Position numbers and translations under genes: made by a program
In this document: positions 33,855 through 42,585 of the stretch, piece after piece
Position numbering within the stretch: the first letter of the stretch is position 1
Layout: each line of letters starts with the position of its first letter
Assembly (NCBI RefSeq): GCF_009600885.1
Contig: NZ_VCLA01000172.1
Location: 37,317-101,316, forward strand
Direction: 5' to 3'
Length of the DNA stretch: 64,000 nucleotides
From: Streptomyces jumonjinensis
GTDB lineage: Bacteria > Actinomycetota > Actinomycetes > Streptomycetales > Streptomycetaceae
The notes under the pieces: model-generated
What the model saw: only the letters and a program-made list of their open reading frames with translations
Database searches by the model: none
What the model was told of the DNA's origin: nothing

Positions 33855-34050
33855 CGGGGCGGTCCGGGCGGACGCCGAGTCCTGCCGCCGCTTCGGATGA
33901 CTGGTCGACAGGAAGTGCTTCGGCAGGAGTGGAGGACCCAGGCAGTACGGGGCAGCCGGCATCCGGCAGTCCCTCGGGGTGAAGCCGCGTCAAGCGGCCG
34001 GGCACCTTCGTCCGCCCGAACCCGACAGGTCATCCTTCACAGGCGGCTGA
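33855..34050 (+). ncRNA. ydaO/yuaA-type c-di-AMP riboswitch
   Basis: Recognised from its conserved Streptomyces core: GGACGCCGAGTCCTGCCGCC at 33870-33889, GGCAGTACGGGGCAGCCGG near 33941-33959, CCTCGGGGTGAAGCCGC at 33972-33988, GGCCGGGCACC at about 33996-34006, and CCGCCCGAACCCGACAGGTC near 34012-34031. It sits directly upstream of a secreted NlpC/P60 hydrolase, the classical genomic context in Streptomyces, where high c-di-AMP turns expression off. Outer boundaries are approximate. Confidence 0.85.
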
Positions 34051-34063
34051 CGAAGGGTTGCGC

Positions 34064-34540
34064 ATGAGTGCGCAGACAAACGTCCCGTTTCTGATGAGCC
34101 GCGCGGGGGCCGTCTCGGCCCTCACCCTCGCCGCCATGGGCGGTTCGCTCCTGGTGCCCGGGGGTACCCCCGAGGCGCAGGCCGCGTCCTCCCACGCGGG
34201 CAAGGCGCTTGAGGTGGCGGCGTCGAAGAAGGGCTCGCCGTACCGGTACGGCGGCACCGGGCCCTCTCGCTTCGACTGCTCCGGGCTGACCCTCTACTCG
34301 TACAAGAAGGCGGGCAAGAAGCTCCCGCGCACGGCACAGCAGCAGTACAACCGGACCAAGCGGGTGTCGGCGTCCGGGCGCAAGGCCGGTGATCTGGTCT
34401 TCTTCCACTCCGGCGGGTACGTCTACCACGTCGGCATCTACGCCGGGAAGGGAAAGATCTGGCACTCGCCCAAGCGGGGTTCCTGGGTGAAGCTGGACAA
34501 GATCTGGAGCAAGAACGTCAGATACGGCCGGGTGGGCTGA
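34064..34540 (+). CDS. Secreted NlpC/P60 peptidoglycan endopeptidase
   Basis: A 158-residue protein with a signal sequence (about 1-41, ...GTPEAQA) followed directly by one NlpC/P60 domain. The catalytic triad is C72 (RFDCSGL), H122 (YHVGIYAG) and H134 (KIWHSP), the last in the third polar position. It would cleave stem-peptide bonds, typically D-Glu to diamino acid. GAAGGG lies 7 nt before ATG 34064. Expression is likely controlled by the c-di-AMP riboswitch in its leader. There is no LysM or SH3 domain, so it is a minimal-length member. Confidence 0.92.
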   Translation: MSAQTNVPFLMSRAGAVSALTLAAMGGSLLVPGGTPEAQAASSHAGKALEVAASKKGSPYRYGGTGPSRFDCSGLTLYSYKKAGKKLPRTAQQQYNRTKRVSASGRKAGDLVFFHSGGYVYHVGIYAGKGKIWHSPKRGSWVKLDKIWSKNVRYGRVG

Positions 34541-34659
34541 CGGTCTCCCGGCGATCCCGTGAAGGCCCCGGCGGGCCGCACGGGACCGCCGGGATGCGCG
34601 GGACCGGCGGTTCCGTGCAGGACCGGCGCGCACACGCAGGACCGCCAGGACGAGCGGGA

Positions 34660-34708
34660 CCGGTGGCGCGCGCAGGGCCGGTGGCGCGCGCAGGGCCGGT
34701 GGCGCGCG
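34660..34708. repeat. 18-bp tandem repeat (2.7 copies)
   Basis: CCGGTGGCGCGCGCAGGG occurs at 34660-34677 and exactly again at 34678-34695, followed by 13 bases of a third copy. It lies between the stops of the convergent NlpC and ATPase-domain genes. Confidence 0.8.
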
Positions 34709-34711
34709 CTC

Positions 34712-35143
34712 TCAGCTGTGGGCCGGGGCGGCCCAGGGCAGCGCGATCCAGACCGTTTTGCCGCCCTGCGGGGTGGGGGTGACGGTGAGTCTCCCCCTGC
34801 CCTCCGCCGTGAGGCTGCGGACGATCGCCATGCCGCGGCCGTTGTCCTGGCGTACCGCCGCGGGCAGCCGCTGCGGCTGGCGCGGATGGCTGTCGGTCAC
34901 CCCGATGCGCAGCCCGTCGCCCAGCTCCAGCGCCAGATCGACCGTGAAGGCGGGCGACTGTCCGAAGGTGTGCTGCACGGCGTTGGTGGCGAGTTCCGAG
35001 ACGATCAGCCTGACGGTGTGGACGGGATCGCCGCCGGCCGGCAGTCCCCACTCCGCGACGACGTCGGCGGCGAATCTCCGTGCCGCGGCCACCGAGGCGG
35101 GATCGCTCGGCAGAGTGACGGAGGCTTCCCGGATGTCTGCCAT
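34712..35143 (-). CDS. ATP-binding protein, RsbW/anti-sigma-like HATPase domain
   Basis: A 143-residue single-domain GHKL ATPase. The N box is VRLIVSELATNAVQHTF, G1 is IGVTDSHPRQP, and the lid/G2 region is NGRGMAIVRSLTAEGRG, followed by GGKTVWIALPW. This is the canonical Streptomyces RsbW-like serine kinase fold. ATG 35143 is preceded by GGAAG. As with the gene near 13 kb, the cognate anti-anti-sigma factor is not adjacent. Confidence 0.88.
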   Translation of the reverse strand: MADIREASVTLPSDPASVAAARRFAADVVAEWGLPAGGDPVHTVRLIVSELATNAVQHTFGQSPAFTVDLALELGDGLRIGVTDSHPRQPQRLPAAVRQDNGRGMAIVRSLTAEGRGRLTVTPTPQGGKTVWIALPWAAPAHS

Positions 35144-35351
35144 GGCGACGCTTCCCTTCCCCACCGCGGCCGGGCTCCGAACTCGAAGCCGGGGAATGAC
35201 GCGGGCGGCCACGGATTGCGCTGGCCGCCAGACTGCCATTCCTCGTGTCCCCGGATGCGGCGATCCACCAAGATGTGCAGATATCTGTCGCTCAAAACGG
35301 TGAACTCTGCGACGTGGCGTGCAGGATCGTCAGGGACACCCCCCATCCGGC

Positions 35352-36518
35352 TCAGAGCATCCGAGCGCCCACCGCGTCGGGCGGCGCGGTCCCGGCGACC
35401 GTCGAGACCGCATGTGCGATCTGCGGGCCGGTCAGATCGGCGCGGGCCGTCAACCGCAGCCGCGAGATGCCGTCCGGCACCGACGGAGGACGGAAACAGC
35501 CGACGGCGAGACCGGCGGCCCCGCACCGCGCCGCCCACTCCACCGCCGCCTCGGGCGACGGCGCCCGTACGGAGACCACGGCGGCGTCGGGCCGGACGGC
35601 CGTCAGACCCCGTGCCGTGAGACCGCGGTGGAGCGCTCCCGCGGCTGAGCGCACCCGGTCCGCGCGCTCCGGCTCGCGCTTCAGCAGCCGCAGCGCGGCC
35701 AGCGCCGCTCCGGCGGCGGCCGGGGCCAGACCGGTGTCGAAGATGAAGGTCCGGGCGGTGTTGACCAGATGGCCGATCACCCTGGCCGGTCCGAGGACCG
35801 CACCGCCCTGGCTGCCCAGCGACTTGGAGAGGGTGAGCGTGGCGACCACCCCCGCGCCGCCCGCGATACCCGCCGCGTGGAGCGCGCCCCGCCCGCCGTC
35901 GCCGAGTACGCCGAGACCGTGCGCGTCGTCCACCAGCAGCGCCGCGCCGCGCGCCCGGCAGAGCTCGGCGAGCGCGGCCAGCGGAGCCACGTCCCCGTCC
36001 ACCGAGAAGACCGAGTCCGTGACCACGAGCGCGCGCCGCCCCGGCTCGGCGTCGAGCGCCTTGCCCACCGCGTCCGGGTCGGTGTGCGCGGCGATCGCGG
36101 TCCGGGCGCGCGACAGCCGGCAGCCGTCCACGATGGAGGCGTGATTGCCCGCGTCGGAGACGATGAGCGACTCCCGCCCGCTGAGCGCGGTCACCGCGGC
36201 GAGATTGGCCGCGTAGCCGGAGGCCAGCACCAGCGCGGCCTCGAATCCGCAGAACGCGGCCAGTTCGGCTTCGAGTTCGGCGTGGAGCGCGGTGCTGCCG
36301 GTGACCAGCCGGGAGCCGGTGGCGCCCGCGCCCCAGCGGTGGGCCGCCTCGGCCGCCGCCCCGGTGATCTCCGGATGGCGGGTCAGGCCCAGATAGTCGT
36401 TCCCGGCCAGATCGAGCGGCCGGGCCCCGGCGGTACGGGGCCGGAGCACCCGGGTGAGGCCCGCCCGCTCACGACGGCGCGACTCGTCCTCGATCCACTC
36501 GAAAGGATCCTGGGTCAT
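35352..36518 (-). CDS. bioF: 8-amino-7-oxononanoate synthase
   Basis: A 388-residue PLP enzyme of the alpha-oxoamine synthase family, condensing pimeloyl-ACP/CoA with L-alanine in biotin synthesis. Landmarks: DLAGNDYLGLTRHPE, GAGATGSRLVTGST, VDDAHGLGVLG and the PLP lysine K232 in TLSKSLGSQGGA. It is divergent from bioB across a 206-bp region. With bioB, bioA and bioD it makes the complete biotin ring-assembly pathway; the pimeloyl-forming genes (bioC/H/I/W) are not in this window. Confidence 0.94.
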   Translation of the reverse strand: MTQDPFEWIEDESRRRERAGLTRVLRPRTAGARPLDLAGNDYLGLTRHPEITGAAAEAAHRWGAGATGSRLVTGSTALHAELEAELAAFCGFEAALVLASGYAANLAAVTALSGRESLIVSDAGNHASIVDGCRLSRARTAIAAHTDPDAVGKALDAEPGRRALVVTDSVFSVDGDVAPLAALAELCRARGAALLVDDAHGLGVLGDGGRGALHAAGIAGGAGVVATLTLSKSLGSQGGAVLGPARVIGHLVNTARTFIFDTGLAPAAAGAALAALRLLKREPERADRVRSAAGALHRGLTARGLTAVRPDAAVVSVRAPSPEAAVEWAARCGAAGLAVGCFRPPSVPDGISRLRLTARADLTGPQIAHAVSTVAGTAPPDAVGARML

Positions 36519-36608
36519 GGTCGTCGGGCCTCTTCCGGTGCGAAGGTCCCCGGGGCACCGGGGGATTGACGGATTCGGTGGCGCGAAGGGCTTTTTGTAG
36601 GCAGCGCA

Positions 36609-36672
36609 CAGACCCTAGCCGGGGCCGTCCGCACGGCGAATGTGGTCCTGCACACACGTCGGCCAGGGTCTG
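36609..36672. promoter_or_regulatory. Inverted repeat in the bioF-bioB divergent promoter
   Basis: CAGACCCTAGCCG (36609-36621) and CGGCCAGGGTCTG (36660-36672) are inverted copies with one mismatch, 38 nt apart. Their position between divergent biotin genes suggests paired operator half-sites for a biotin regulator. I do not recognise a BioQ or BirA consensus here. Confidence 0.45.
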
Positions 36673-36724
36673 TTGTGGGGTTCCACCTTTCCCCGGGCGT
36701 CTCCCGTGCGCCAGGATCGGCGTC

Positions 36725-37885
36725 ATGGACCTGCTGAACACGCTGGTGGAGAAGGGGCTGCGGCGCGAGCCGCCGACCCGTGAAGAGGCGCTCGCCGTAC
36801 TGGCGACCTCCGACGACGAGCTGCTCGACGTGGTGGCCGCGGCGGGGAGGGTACGCCGTCAGTGGTTCGGACGGCGGGTGAAACTGAACTATCTCGTCAA
36901 TCTCAAATCGGGGCTGTGCCCCGAGGACTGCTCCTACTGCTCCCAGCGGCTCGGGTCCAAGGCGGAGATCCTGAAGTACACCTGGCTCAAGCCGCACGAG
37001 GCGTCGGAGGCCGCGGCGGCCGGGGTCGCGGGCGGCGCGAAGCGCGTCTGTCTGGTGGCGAGCGGCCGGGGCCCGACCGACCGGGATGTGGACCGCGTCT
37101 CGAAGACCATCGAGGCGATCAAGGAGCAGAACGAGGACGTCGAGGTGTGCGCCTGTCTCGGGCTGCTCTCCGCGGGCCAGGCCGAGCGGCTGCGGGACGC
37201 GGGAGCGGACGCGTACAACCACAATCTCAACACCTCCGAGGGGACCTACGGGGACATCACCACCACCCACACCTACGCGGACCGGGTGGACACGGTCCAC
37301 CAGGCGCAGGCGGCGGGGCTCTCGGCCTGCTCCGGGCTGATCGCGGGCATGGGCGAGGCGGATGAGGACCTGGTCGACGTGGTCTTCTCGCTGCGCGAGC
37401 TGGACCCGGACTCGGTGCCGGTGAACTTTCTGATCCCCTTCGAGGGCACTCCGCTGGCCAAGGAGTGGAATCTGACGCCGCAGCGCTGTCTGCGGATTCT
37501 GGCGATGGTGCGGTTCGTCTGCCCCGATGTGGAGGTACGGCTCGCGGGCGGACGCGAGGTGCATCTGCGCTCGATGCAGCCGCTCGCGCTGCACCTGGTG
37601 AACTCGATCTTCCTGGGCGACTATCTGACCAGCGAGGGCCAGGCCGGCAAGGCGGATCTGGACATGATCGCCGACGCGGGCTTCGAGGTGGAGGGCGCGG
37701 GCACGGCCACCCTCCCCGAGCACCGGGAGCGCGGCGGCTGCGGCTCGGTGTGCGGCAGCGGAAGCGCGGCCGACGCGCCGACGGAACAGCCGGTCGAGCC
37801 GGCGGACGAGGCTCCCGCCGCGCGGACGGATCTGGTGACCGTGCGCCGCCGCGGCGCCGGAACGGATCTCGCCCCCAATGCCTGA
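36725..37885 (+). CDS. bioB: Biotin synthase
   Basis: A 386-residue radical SAM enzyme converting dethiobiotin to biotin. The SAM-cluster cysteines are C65, C69 and C72 (CPEDCSYCSQ). YNHNLNTSEGTYGDI and PVNFLIPFEGTPLA are typical BioB segments. A C-terminal extension of about 45 residues (GCGSVCGSGSAADAPTEQPVEP...) beyond the barrel is common in Streptomyces BioB. Start ATG 36725 is chosen because the longer frame to 36566 has no ribosome site. The 3' end overlaps bioA by 8 nt. Confidence 0.95.
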   Translation: MDLLNTLVEKGLRREPPTREEALAVLATSDDELLDVVAAAGRVRRQWFGRRVKLNYLVNLKSGLCPEDCSYCSQRLGSKAEILKYTWLKPHEASEAAAAGVAGGAKRVCLVASGRGPTDRDVDRVSKTIEAIKEQNEDVEVCACLGLLSAGQAERLRDAGADAYNHNLNTSEGTYGDITTTHTYADRVDTVHQAQAAGLSACSGLIAGMGEADEDLVDVVFSLRELDPDSVPVNFLIPFEGTPLAKEWNLTPQRCLRILAMVRFVCPDVEVRLAGGREVHLRSMQPLALHLVNSIFLGDYLTSEGQAGKADLDMIADAGFEVEGAGTATLPEHRERGGCGSVCGSGSAADAPTEQPVEPADEAPAARTDLVTVRRRGAGTDLAPNA

Positions 37886-39188
37886 GCCGCTCACCGCCCC
37901 CGGCCCCCTCCCGGTCGGTGAACTGCTGGAGCTGGACCGGGCGCATGTGTGGCATCCGTACAGCCCGATGCCGGGCCGTGCCGATCCGCTGGTGGTGGCG
38001 TCGGCTTCGGGCGTACGGCTGCGACTGGCCGAACCCGCGCACGGGCGGCATGAGCTGATCGACGGCATGTCGTCGTGGTGGTCGGCGATCCACGGCTACA
38101 ACCACCCCGTGCTCAACGAGGCGGCCCGCACCCAGCTGGAGCGGATGAGCCATGTGATGTTCGGCGGGCTGACCCATGAGCCGGCCGTGCGGCTGGCGGC
38201 CCGGCTGGTGGAGATCACCCCCGAGCCGCTGCGCCATGTGTTCCTGTCCGACTCGGGCTCGGTGGCGGTCGAGGTCGCGGTCAAGATGTGCCTCCAGCAC
38301 TGGCGTTCGCTGGGCCGCCCCGAGAAGCGGCGCCTGCTCACCTGGCGCGGCGGCTACCACGGGGACACCTGGCAGCCGATGGCGGTCTGCGACCCCGACG
38401 GCGGAATGCACCGGCTCTGGTCGGGGGTGCTGCCGCGCCAGCTCTTCGCCGACGCGCCGCCCGCCGGGTTCGACGAGGCGTACGCGAAGACGCTGCGGGC
38501 GGCGGTCGCCCGGCACGCCCATGAGCTGGCGGCCGTGATCGTGGAGCCGGTGGTGCAGGGCGCGGGGGGCATGCGCTTCCACTCCCCCGGGTATCTGCGG
38601 GTGCTGCGGGAGGCGTGCGACGAGCACGGGGTGCTGCTGGTCTTCGACGAGATCGCCACGGGGTTCGGGCGTACCGGGACGCTGTTCGCGGCCGGACAGG
38701 CCGGGGTCTCGCCGGATGTGATGTGTCTGGGCAAGGCGCTGACGGGCGGCTATCTGTCGATGGCGGCGACCCTGTGCACCTCCGCCGTCGCGGACGGGAT
38801 CTCGCGCGGCGAGGTCCCGGTGCTGGCGCACGGGCCGACGTTCATGGCCAACCCGCTCGCCGCCGCGGTGGCGGGGGCCTCGATCGATCTGCTGCTCGGA
38901 CAGGACTGGGCCCAGGAGGTCAAACGCCTGGAGTCGGGCCTCGGGGAGGGGCTGGCGGAGGCCGGGAAGCTGCCGGGGGTGCGGGAGGTACGCGTCCTGG
39001 GCGGCATCGGCGTCGTACAGCTGGACCACGAGGTGGACCTGGCCGCGGCGACCGGGGCGGCGGTACGGGCCGGGGTGTGGCTGCGGCCGTTCCGGGACCT
39101 GATCTATGTGATGCCGCCGTATGTGATGGACGACGCGGACCTCGGGCGGGTCTGCGAGGCTGTGTGCGCGTCGGCAGCCGCGGGGTGA
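37878..39188 (+). CDS. bioA: Adenosylmethionine--8-amino-7-oxononanoate aminotransferase
   Basis: A 436-residue class III PLP aminotransferase producing 7,8-diaminononanoate with SAM as amino donor. Landmarks: WHPYSPM (substrate loop), DGMSSWWSAIHGYNHP, the FDEIATGFGRTG block and PLP lysine K286 in CLGKALTGG. The GPTFMANPLA segment matches the BioA active-site region. It begins inside the end of bioB (8-nt overlap), so it is translationally coupled. Confidence 0.95.
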   Translation: MPEPLTAPGPLPVGELLELDRAHVWHPYSPMPGRADPLVVASASGVRLRLAEPAHGRHELIDGMSSWWSAIHGYNHPVLNEAARTQLERMSHVMFGGLTHEPAVRLAARLVEITPEPLRHVFLSDSGSVAVEVAVKMCLQHWRSLGRPEKRRLLTWRGGYHGDTWQPMAVCDPDGGMHRLWSGVLPRQLFADAPPAGFDEAYAKTLRAAVARHAHELAAVIVEPVVQGAGGMRFHSPGYLRVLREACDEHGVLLVFDEIATGFGRTGTLFAAGQAGVSPDVMCLGKALTGGYLSMAATLCTSAVADGISRGEVPVLAHGPTFMANPLAAAVAGASIDLLLGQDWAQEVKRLESGLGEGLAEAGKLPGVREVRVLGGIGVVQLDHEVDLAAATGAAVRAGVWLRPFRDLIYVMPPYVMDDADLGRVCEAVCASAAAG

Positions 39189-39259
39189 GTCGGCTCCCCG
39201 TGCCGGGGAGCCGACCGGGTGAGAACCAGAGCGAACCAGAGAGAGGCAGAGCAGCAGTC

Positions 39260-40003
39260 GTGTCCGTCATCGTGGTCTCCGGAACCGGGACCGGCATCGG
39301 CAAGACCGTCGTCACGGCGGGGCTCGCCGCCCTCGCGCGGGAGGGAGGCCGCCGGGTCGCGGTGGTGAAGCCCGCGCAGACCGGTGTCGGCACGGGGGAG
39401 CCAGGGGATCTGGAGGAGGTGCGGCGGCTCTGCGGGGAGGTGCGCACGCTGGAGCTGGCGCGGTTCCCCGAGCCGCTCGCGCCCGCCACCGCCGCGCGCC
39501 GCGCCGGACGGGGCGGGGTGCGGGCGGCGGATGCGGCCGACGCCGTCGCCCGGCTCGCCGAACGGTACGACCTGGTGCTCGTCGAGGGCGCGGGCGGACT
39601 GCTCGTACGGTTCGACGACGACGGCGGCACGCTCGCCGACACGGCACGGCTGCTCGGCGCTCCGGTGCTGGTGGTCGCGGCGGCGGGGCTCGGCACGCTC
39701 AACTCGGCGGCGCTGACCGGTGAGGCGCTGCGGACGCGCGGGCTCGATCAGCTCGGCGTCGTGGTCGGCAGCTGGCCTGAGCGGCCCGATCTCGCCGCAC
39801 GGTGCAATCTGCTGGATCTGCCGGACGCGGCCGGAGCGCCGCTGCTCGGCGCCGTGCCCCAGGGTGCCGGGCTGCTGACGCCCGAGGACTTCCGGGCGCG
39901 GGCGGCCCAGTGGTTCGCGCCGGCCCTGGGCGGGGGGTGGGACGCGGACGCCTTCACCTCGGCGGCGCACCCCGGCCCGATGGCGGCTGCCGCCGTGCTC
40001 TGA
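39260..40003 (+). CDS. bioD: Dethiobiotin synthetase
   Basis: A 247-residue P-loop ATPase forming the ureido ring of dethiobiotin from diaminopelargonate, CO2 and ATP. GTGTGIGKT (8-16) is the P-loop; VKPAQTG and VEGAGGLLVRFD are the diagnostic substrate and Mg blocks. GTG 39260 is the only start with the right N-terminus (MSVIVVSGTGTG). The gene lies 71 bases after bioA and is the last of bioBAD. Confidence 0.94.
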   Translation: MSVIVVSGTGTGIGKTVVTAGLAALAREGGRRVAVVKPAQTGVGTGEPGDLEEVRRLCGEVRTLELARFPEPLAPATAARRAGRGGVRAADAADAVARLAERYDLVLVEGAGGLLVRFDDDGGTLADTARLLGAPVLVVAAAGLGTLNSAALTGEALRTRGLDQLGVVVGSWPERPDLAARCNLLDLPDAAGAPLLGAVPQGAGLLTPEDFRARAAQWFAPALGGGWDADAFTSAAHPGPMAAAAVL

Positions 40004-40173
40004 GCCGCACCGGGCCGCGAGCCTCGCTGAGGGACGAGCCCCGCCGTGGGACGAACCGCGCCGTGCTCTGAGGCCGCGCCGTGGGACAGGCGGCCACCCG
40101 GGCGGGTGACTCCTTCGCGGTGCGGGGGGAGAATGAACGGGAGAGGCCGCACCCGCCGTCCGAGGAGGCAGCG

Positions 40174-40860
40174 ATGCGCAGGCGTGGCGCGGGAGTGCCC
40201 AGGGACGCCGTCCATCACCCGGTGTTCGCGCGGTTCTACGCCGGGTTCAGCGTCGCGGCGGACAGCGGGGCGGGCATCGCGGCCCACCGCGATGAGCTGC
40301 TGGCCGGGCTGAGCGGCCGGATCATCGAGATCGGCGCGGGCAATGGACTGAATTTCGCGCACTACCCCTCCGCCGTCTCCGAGGTGGTCGCGATCGAACC
40401 GGAGCGCACCCTGCGCGCGCTGGCGCTCCAGTCGGCGGGCCGGGCCGGGGTCCCGGTCGATGTGGTGCCGGGCGCGGCGGAGGCCCTGCCGGTCAAGAGC
40501 GAGGCCTTCGACGGCGCCGTCTGCTCGCTGGTGCTCTGTTCCGTACGGGATCTGCCCCGTTCGCTGGCCGAGCTGATGCGGGTCCTGCGACCGGGCGGTG
40601 AGCTGCGGTTCTTCGAGCACTGCCAGGCCCAGAGCAAGGGTCTGGCCCGCCTTCAGCGGGTGGTCGACCGCACGGTGTGGCCGCTGCTGTTCGGCGGCTG
40701 TCACACCGCCCGGGACACGGTGGCGGAGATCGGGGCGGCCGGTTTCGAGCTGGGCGTGTACCGGCGGCTGCGGATACCGGAGCGCGGCATCCAGGTGCCG
40801 GCCTCGCCGTGTGTGCTGGGGGTCGCCCGCCGTCCCTTCACCGGGGACCGGCCCACGTGA
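40174..40860 (+). CDS. SAM-dependent methyltransferase (class I)
   Basis: A 228-residue UbiE/Methyltransf_11-type protein. Motif I is IIEIGAGNGLNFAHYP, motif II/III GAAEALPVKSEAFDGAVCSLVLCSVRD, and post-III RVLRPGGELRFFEH. The last 60 residues are family specific (VVDRTVWPLLFGGCHTARDT). ATG 40174 is supported by GAGGAGG with a 5-nt spacer. The substrate is unknown. Its position after bioD does not by itself imply a BioC role: BioC would be malonyl-ACP methyltransferase, which I cannot distinguish here. Confidence 0.85.
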   Translation: MRRRGAGVPRDAVHHPVFARFYAGFSVAADSGAGIAAHRDELLAGLSGRIIEIGAGNGLNFAHYPSAVSEVVAIEPERTLRALALQSAGRAGVPVDVVPGAAEALPVKSEAFDGAVCSLVLCSVRDLPRSLAELMRVLRPGGELRFFEHCQAQSKGLARLQRVVDRTVWPLLFGGCHTARDTVAEIGAAGFELGVYRRLRIPERGIQVPASPCVLGVARRPFTGDRPT

Positions 40861-40957
40861 CGTAACCCTCCGCGCCTGTCACCGGCGCATGACGACGCGG
40901 TCTGGCCCCGGGTCGCCGGGCGGAGGGAGTGTCTTCGAAGTAGCGTCGTCCGCCCGG

Positions 40958-41102
40958 ATGGGGGTCCCCCCGGGCGAAGCCCAGGGGGAGGGTCTGGCGG
41001 GGTCTGGTGCCGTGCATCGCAAGGCGGAGGAGGGAGTCCATGCGGAGCATCGGCGACCGACGACAACGCAGCGAGGTGCGGTGCCAGGGCACGGCAGACA
41101 GA
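40958..41102. repeat. Noncoding intergenic repeat element (MITE-like, Streptomyces type)
   Basis: The left part (about 40958-40993) contains GGGGGTCCCCCCGGGCGAAGC, a palindromic segment typical of dispersed Streptomyces intergenic repeats (broken here as GGGGGTCCCCC / GGGCGAAGCCC). The right part (about 41003-41102) runs from GTCTGGTGCCGTGC to GCACGGCAGAC, roughly inverted ends, with CGACGACAACGCAGCGAGG inside. I recognise this arrangement as a recurrent Streptomyces repeat from memory; copy number in this genome is unknown. Confidence 0.5.
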
Positions 41103-41209
41103 CGGGACTTTGAAGACACGACCTAATGTCGGTGAGCCGTACGGGAGTCGGCGGCGGCCGGCCATCGGTCATCGGAGAGGCCGCCGCGCCCGGGATCAGA
41201 GGAGTGCCC

Positions 41210-42097
41210 TTGTCCAGGCCGTTCCGTTTCTCTGTGAACATGCTGGCGCCGGCCGATGGCGCGCAGTGGCGCGAGAAGTGCCGCCGCGCCGAGGAGCTCG
41301 GCTATGACCTCATCCAGGTGCCCGATCACCTGGGCATGCCGGCCCCTTTCCCGGCGCTGGTGGCCGCGGCCTCGGCGACGGAGCGGGTCCGGCTGGGCAC
41401 CCTGGTCCTCAATGCCGGTTTCTGGAATCCGGCTCTGCTGGCCCGGGAGATCGCCACCGTGGACGGGCTGACCGGCGGCCGGCTGGAGGTCGGCCTCGGC
41501 ACGGGCTATGTGCGGGAGGAGCACGAGCGGGCCGGTATCCCCTTCCTCAGCCGCGGCGGCCGGGTGGATCATCTGCGCCGTACGGTCGAGGAACTGGACC
41601 GGCTGCTCTCCGATCCGTCGCATCTCCCCCAGGTGTCACAGCGGCCCCGTCCGCCGCTGGTGATCGCCGGGAACGGGGACCGGGTGCTGAGGCTCGCGGT
41701 GGAGTACGCGGACACCGTCGCGCTCACCGGGGCACGCGAGAGCGCCGACGGGCTGATCCCGCTGAGCCCCGGGGAGCTGGACGAGCGGATCGCCGCCTAC
41801 CGCGCACTGGCCGGGGACCGGGCCGATGAGCTGGAGCTGAATCTTCTGATCCAGACCCCCACGGTCACCGACGACCCCGAGGCGGTGGTCCGGGAGCTGC
41901 TGGCGCGGACGCCGCAGCTGCGCGGGCTGACCACAGCGCGGGCGCTGGAACTGCCGGTGATGGCGATCGGGACGGCCGAGGTGATCGCGGACCGGCTGCG
42001 CGCCCTGCGCGAGCGGTACGGCTTCACCTCGTTCACCGTTCTCGACCCTTATCTGGAGTCGTTCGCTCCGGTGGTGGCGCTGCTGCGCGGGGAGTGA
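41210..42097 (+). CDS. LLM-class F420-dependent oxidoreductase
   Basis: A 295-residue luciferase-like TIM barrel. The family phrases are PFRFSVNMLAPADGAQWREKCRRAEELGYDLIQVPDHLG, RVRLGTLVLNAGFWNPALLAREIATVDGLTGGRLEVGLGTGYV and the late PVMAIGTAEVIADRLRALRERYGFTSFTV. TTG 41210 has AGAGGAG with a 5-nt spacer to the start; a longer frame to 41126 has no ribosome site. F420 rather than FMN is typical for actinobacterial members. Substrate unknown. Confidence 0.88.
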   Translation: MSRPFRFSVNMLAPADGAQWREKCRRAEELGYDLIQVPDHLGMPAPFPALVAAASATERVRLGTLVLNAGFWNPALLAREIATVDGLTGGRLEVGLGTGYVREEHERAGIPFLSRGGRVDHLRRTVEELDRLLSDPSHLPQVSQRPRPPLVIAGNGDRVLRLAVEYADTVALTGARESADGLIPLSPGELDERIAAYRALAGDRADELELNLLIQTPTVTDDPEAVVRELLARTPQLRGLTTARALELPVMAIGTAEVIADRLRALRERYGFTSFTVLDPYLESFAPVVALLRGE

Positions 42098-42162
42098 CCG
42101 GACACGGCGGCGGCGGCCGAAACCGGTGGCTCCGGCCGAGCGGTGCGTGCTTGGCTCTGATC

Positions 42163-42585
42163 ATGAACAACCTGCGTATACGTACCGCCGGGGCCGATGA
42201 GGCCGGGACCGTGCTCGCCTTCTGGGCCGAAGCCGCCGAGGGCACGAGCATCACGGACGATGTGGACGGCGTCACCCGGCTCATCGACCGCGACCCCGGA
42301 GCGCTGATCCTGGCCGAGCGCGACGGGAAGCTGGTGGGCTCGGTGATCGCCGGCTGGGACGGCTGGCGCTGCTCGCTGTACCGGCTCGCCGTCCATCCCT
42401 CCCACCGCCGGCAGGGGGTCGCGACGGCGCTGCTGGAGGCCGCCGAGGAGCGTTTCACCCGGCTGGGCGGGCGGCGCGGCGACGCGATGGTGCTGGAGGA
42501 GAACGACCGGGCGCAGCGGGCCTGGGCGGCGGCCGGATACCGGCGTGAGAACCACTGGCGACGCTGGGTGAAGCCGTACGTCTGA
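42163..42585 (+). CDS. GNAT family N-acetyltransferase
   Basis: A 140-residue single-domain acetyltransferase. The acetyl-CoA-binding motif A is YRLAVHPSHRRQGVATALLEAAEERF (R/Q-x-x-G-x-A: RRQGVA), and motif B is AMVLEENDRAQRAWAAAGYRRE. Starts at ATG 42163 66 bases after the LLM gene. Substrate unknown. Confidence 0.9.
   Translation: MNNLRIRTAGADEAGTVLAFWAEAAEGTSITDDVDGVTRLIDRDPGALILAERDGKLVGSVIAGWDGWRCSLYRLAVHPSHRRQGVATALLEAAEERFTRLGGRRGDAMVLEENDRAQRAWAAAGYRRENHWRRWVKPYV

Noticed and set aside
33672..34067. A 131-codon plus-strand frame before the NlpC gene
   Set aside because: It runs through the ydaO riboswitch, and its translation has no recognisable domain or start signal.
37257..39029. 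A 590-codon minus-strand frame across bioB and bioA
   Set aside because: Shadow frame opposite two unmistakable biotin genes.
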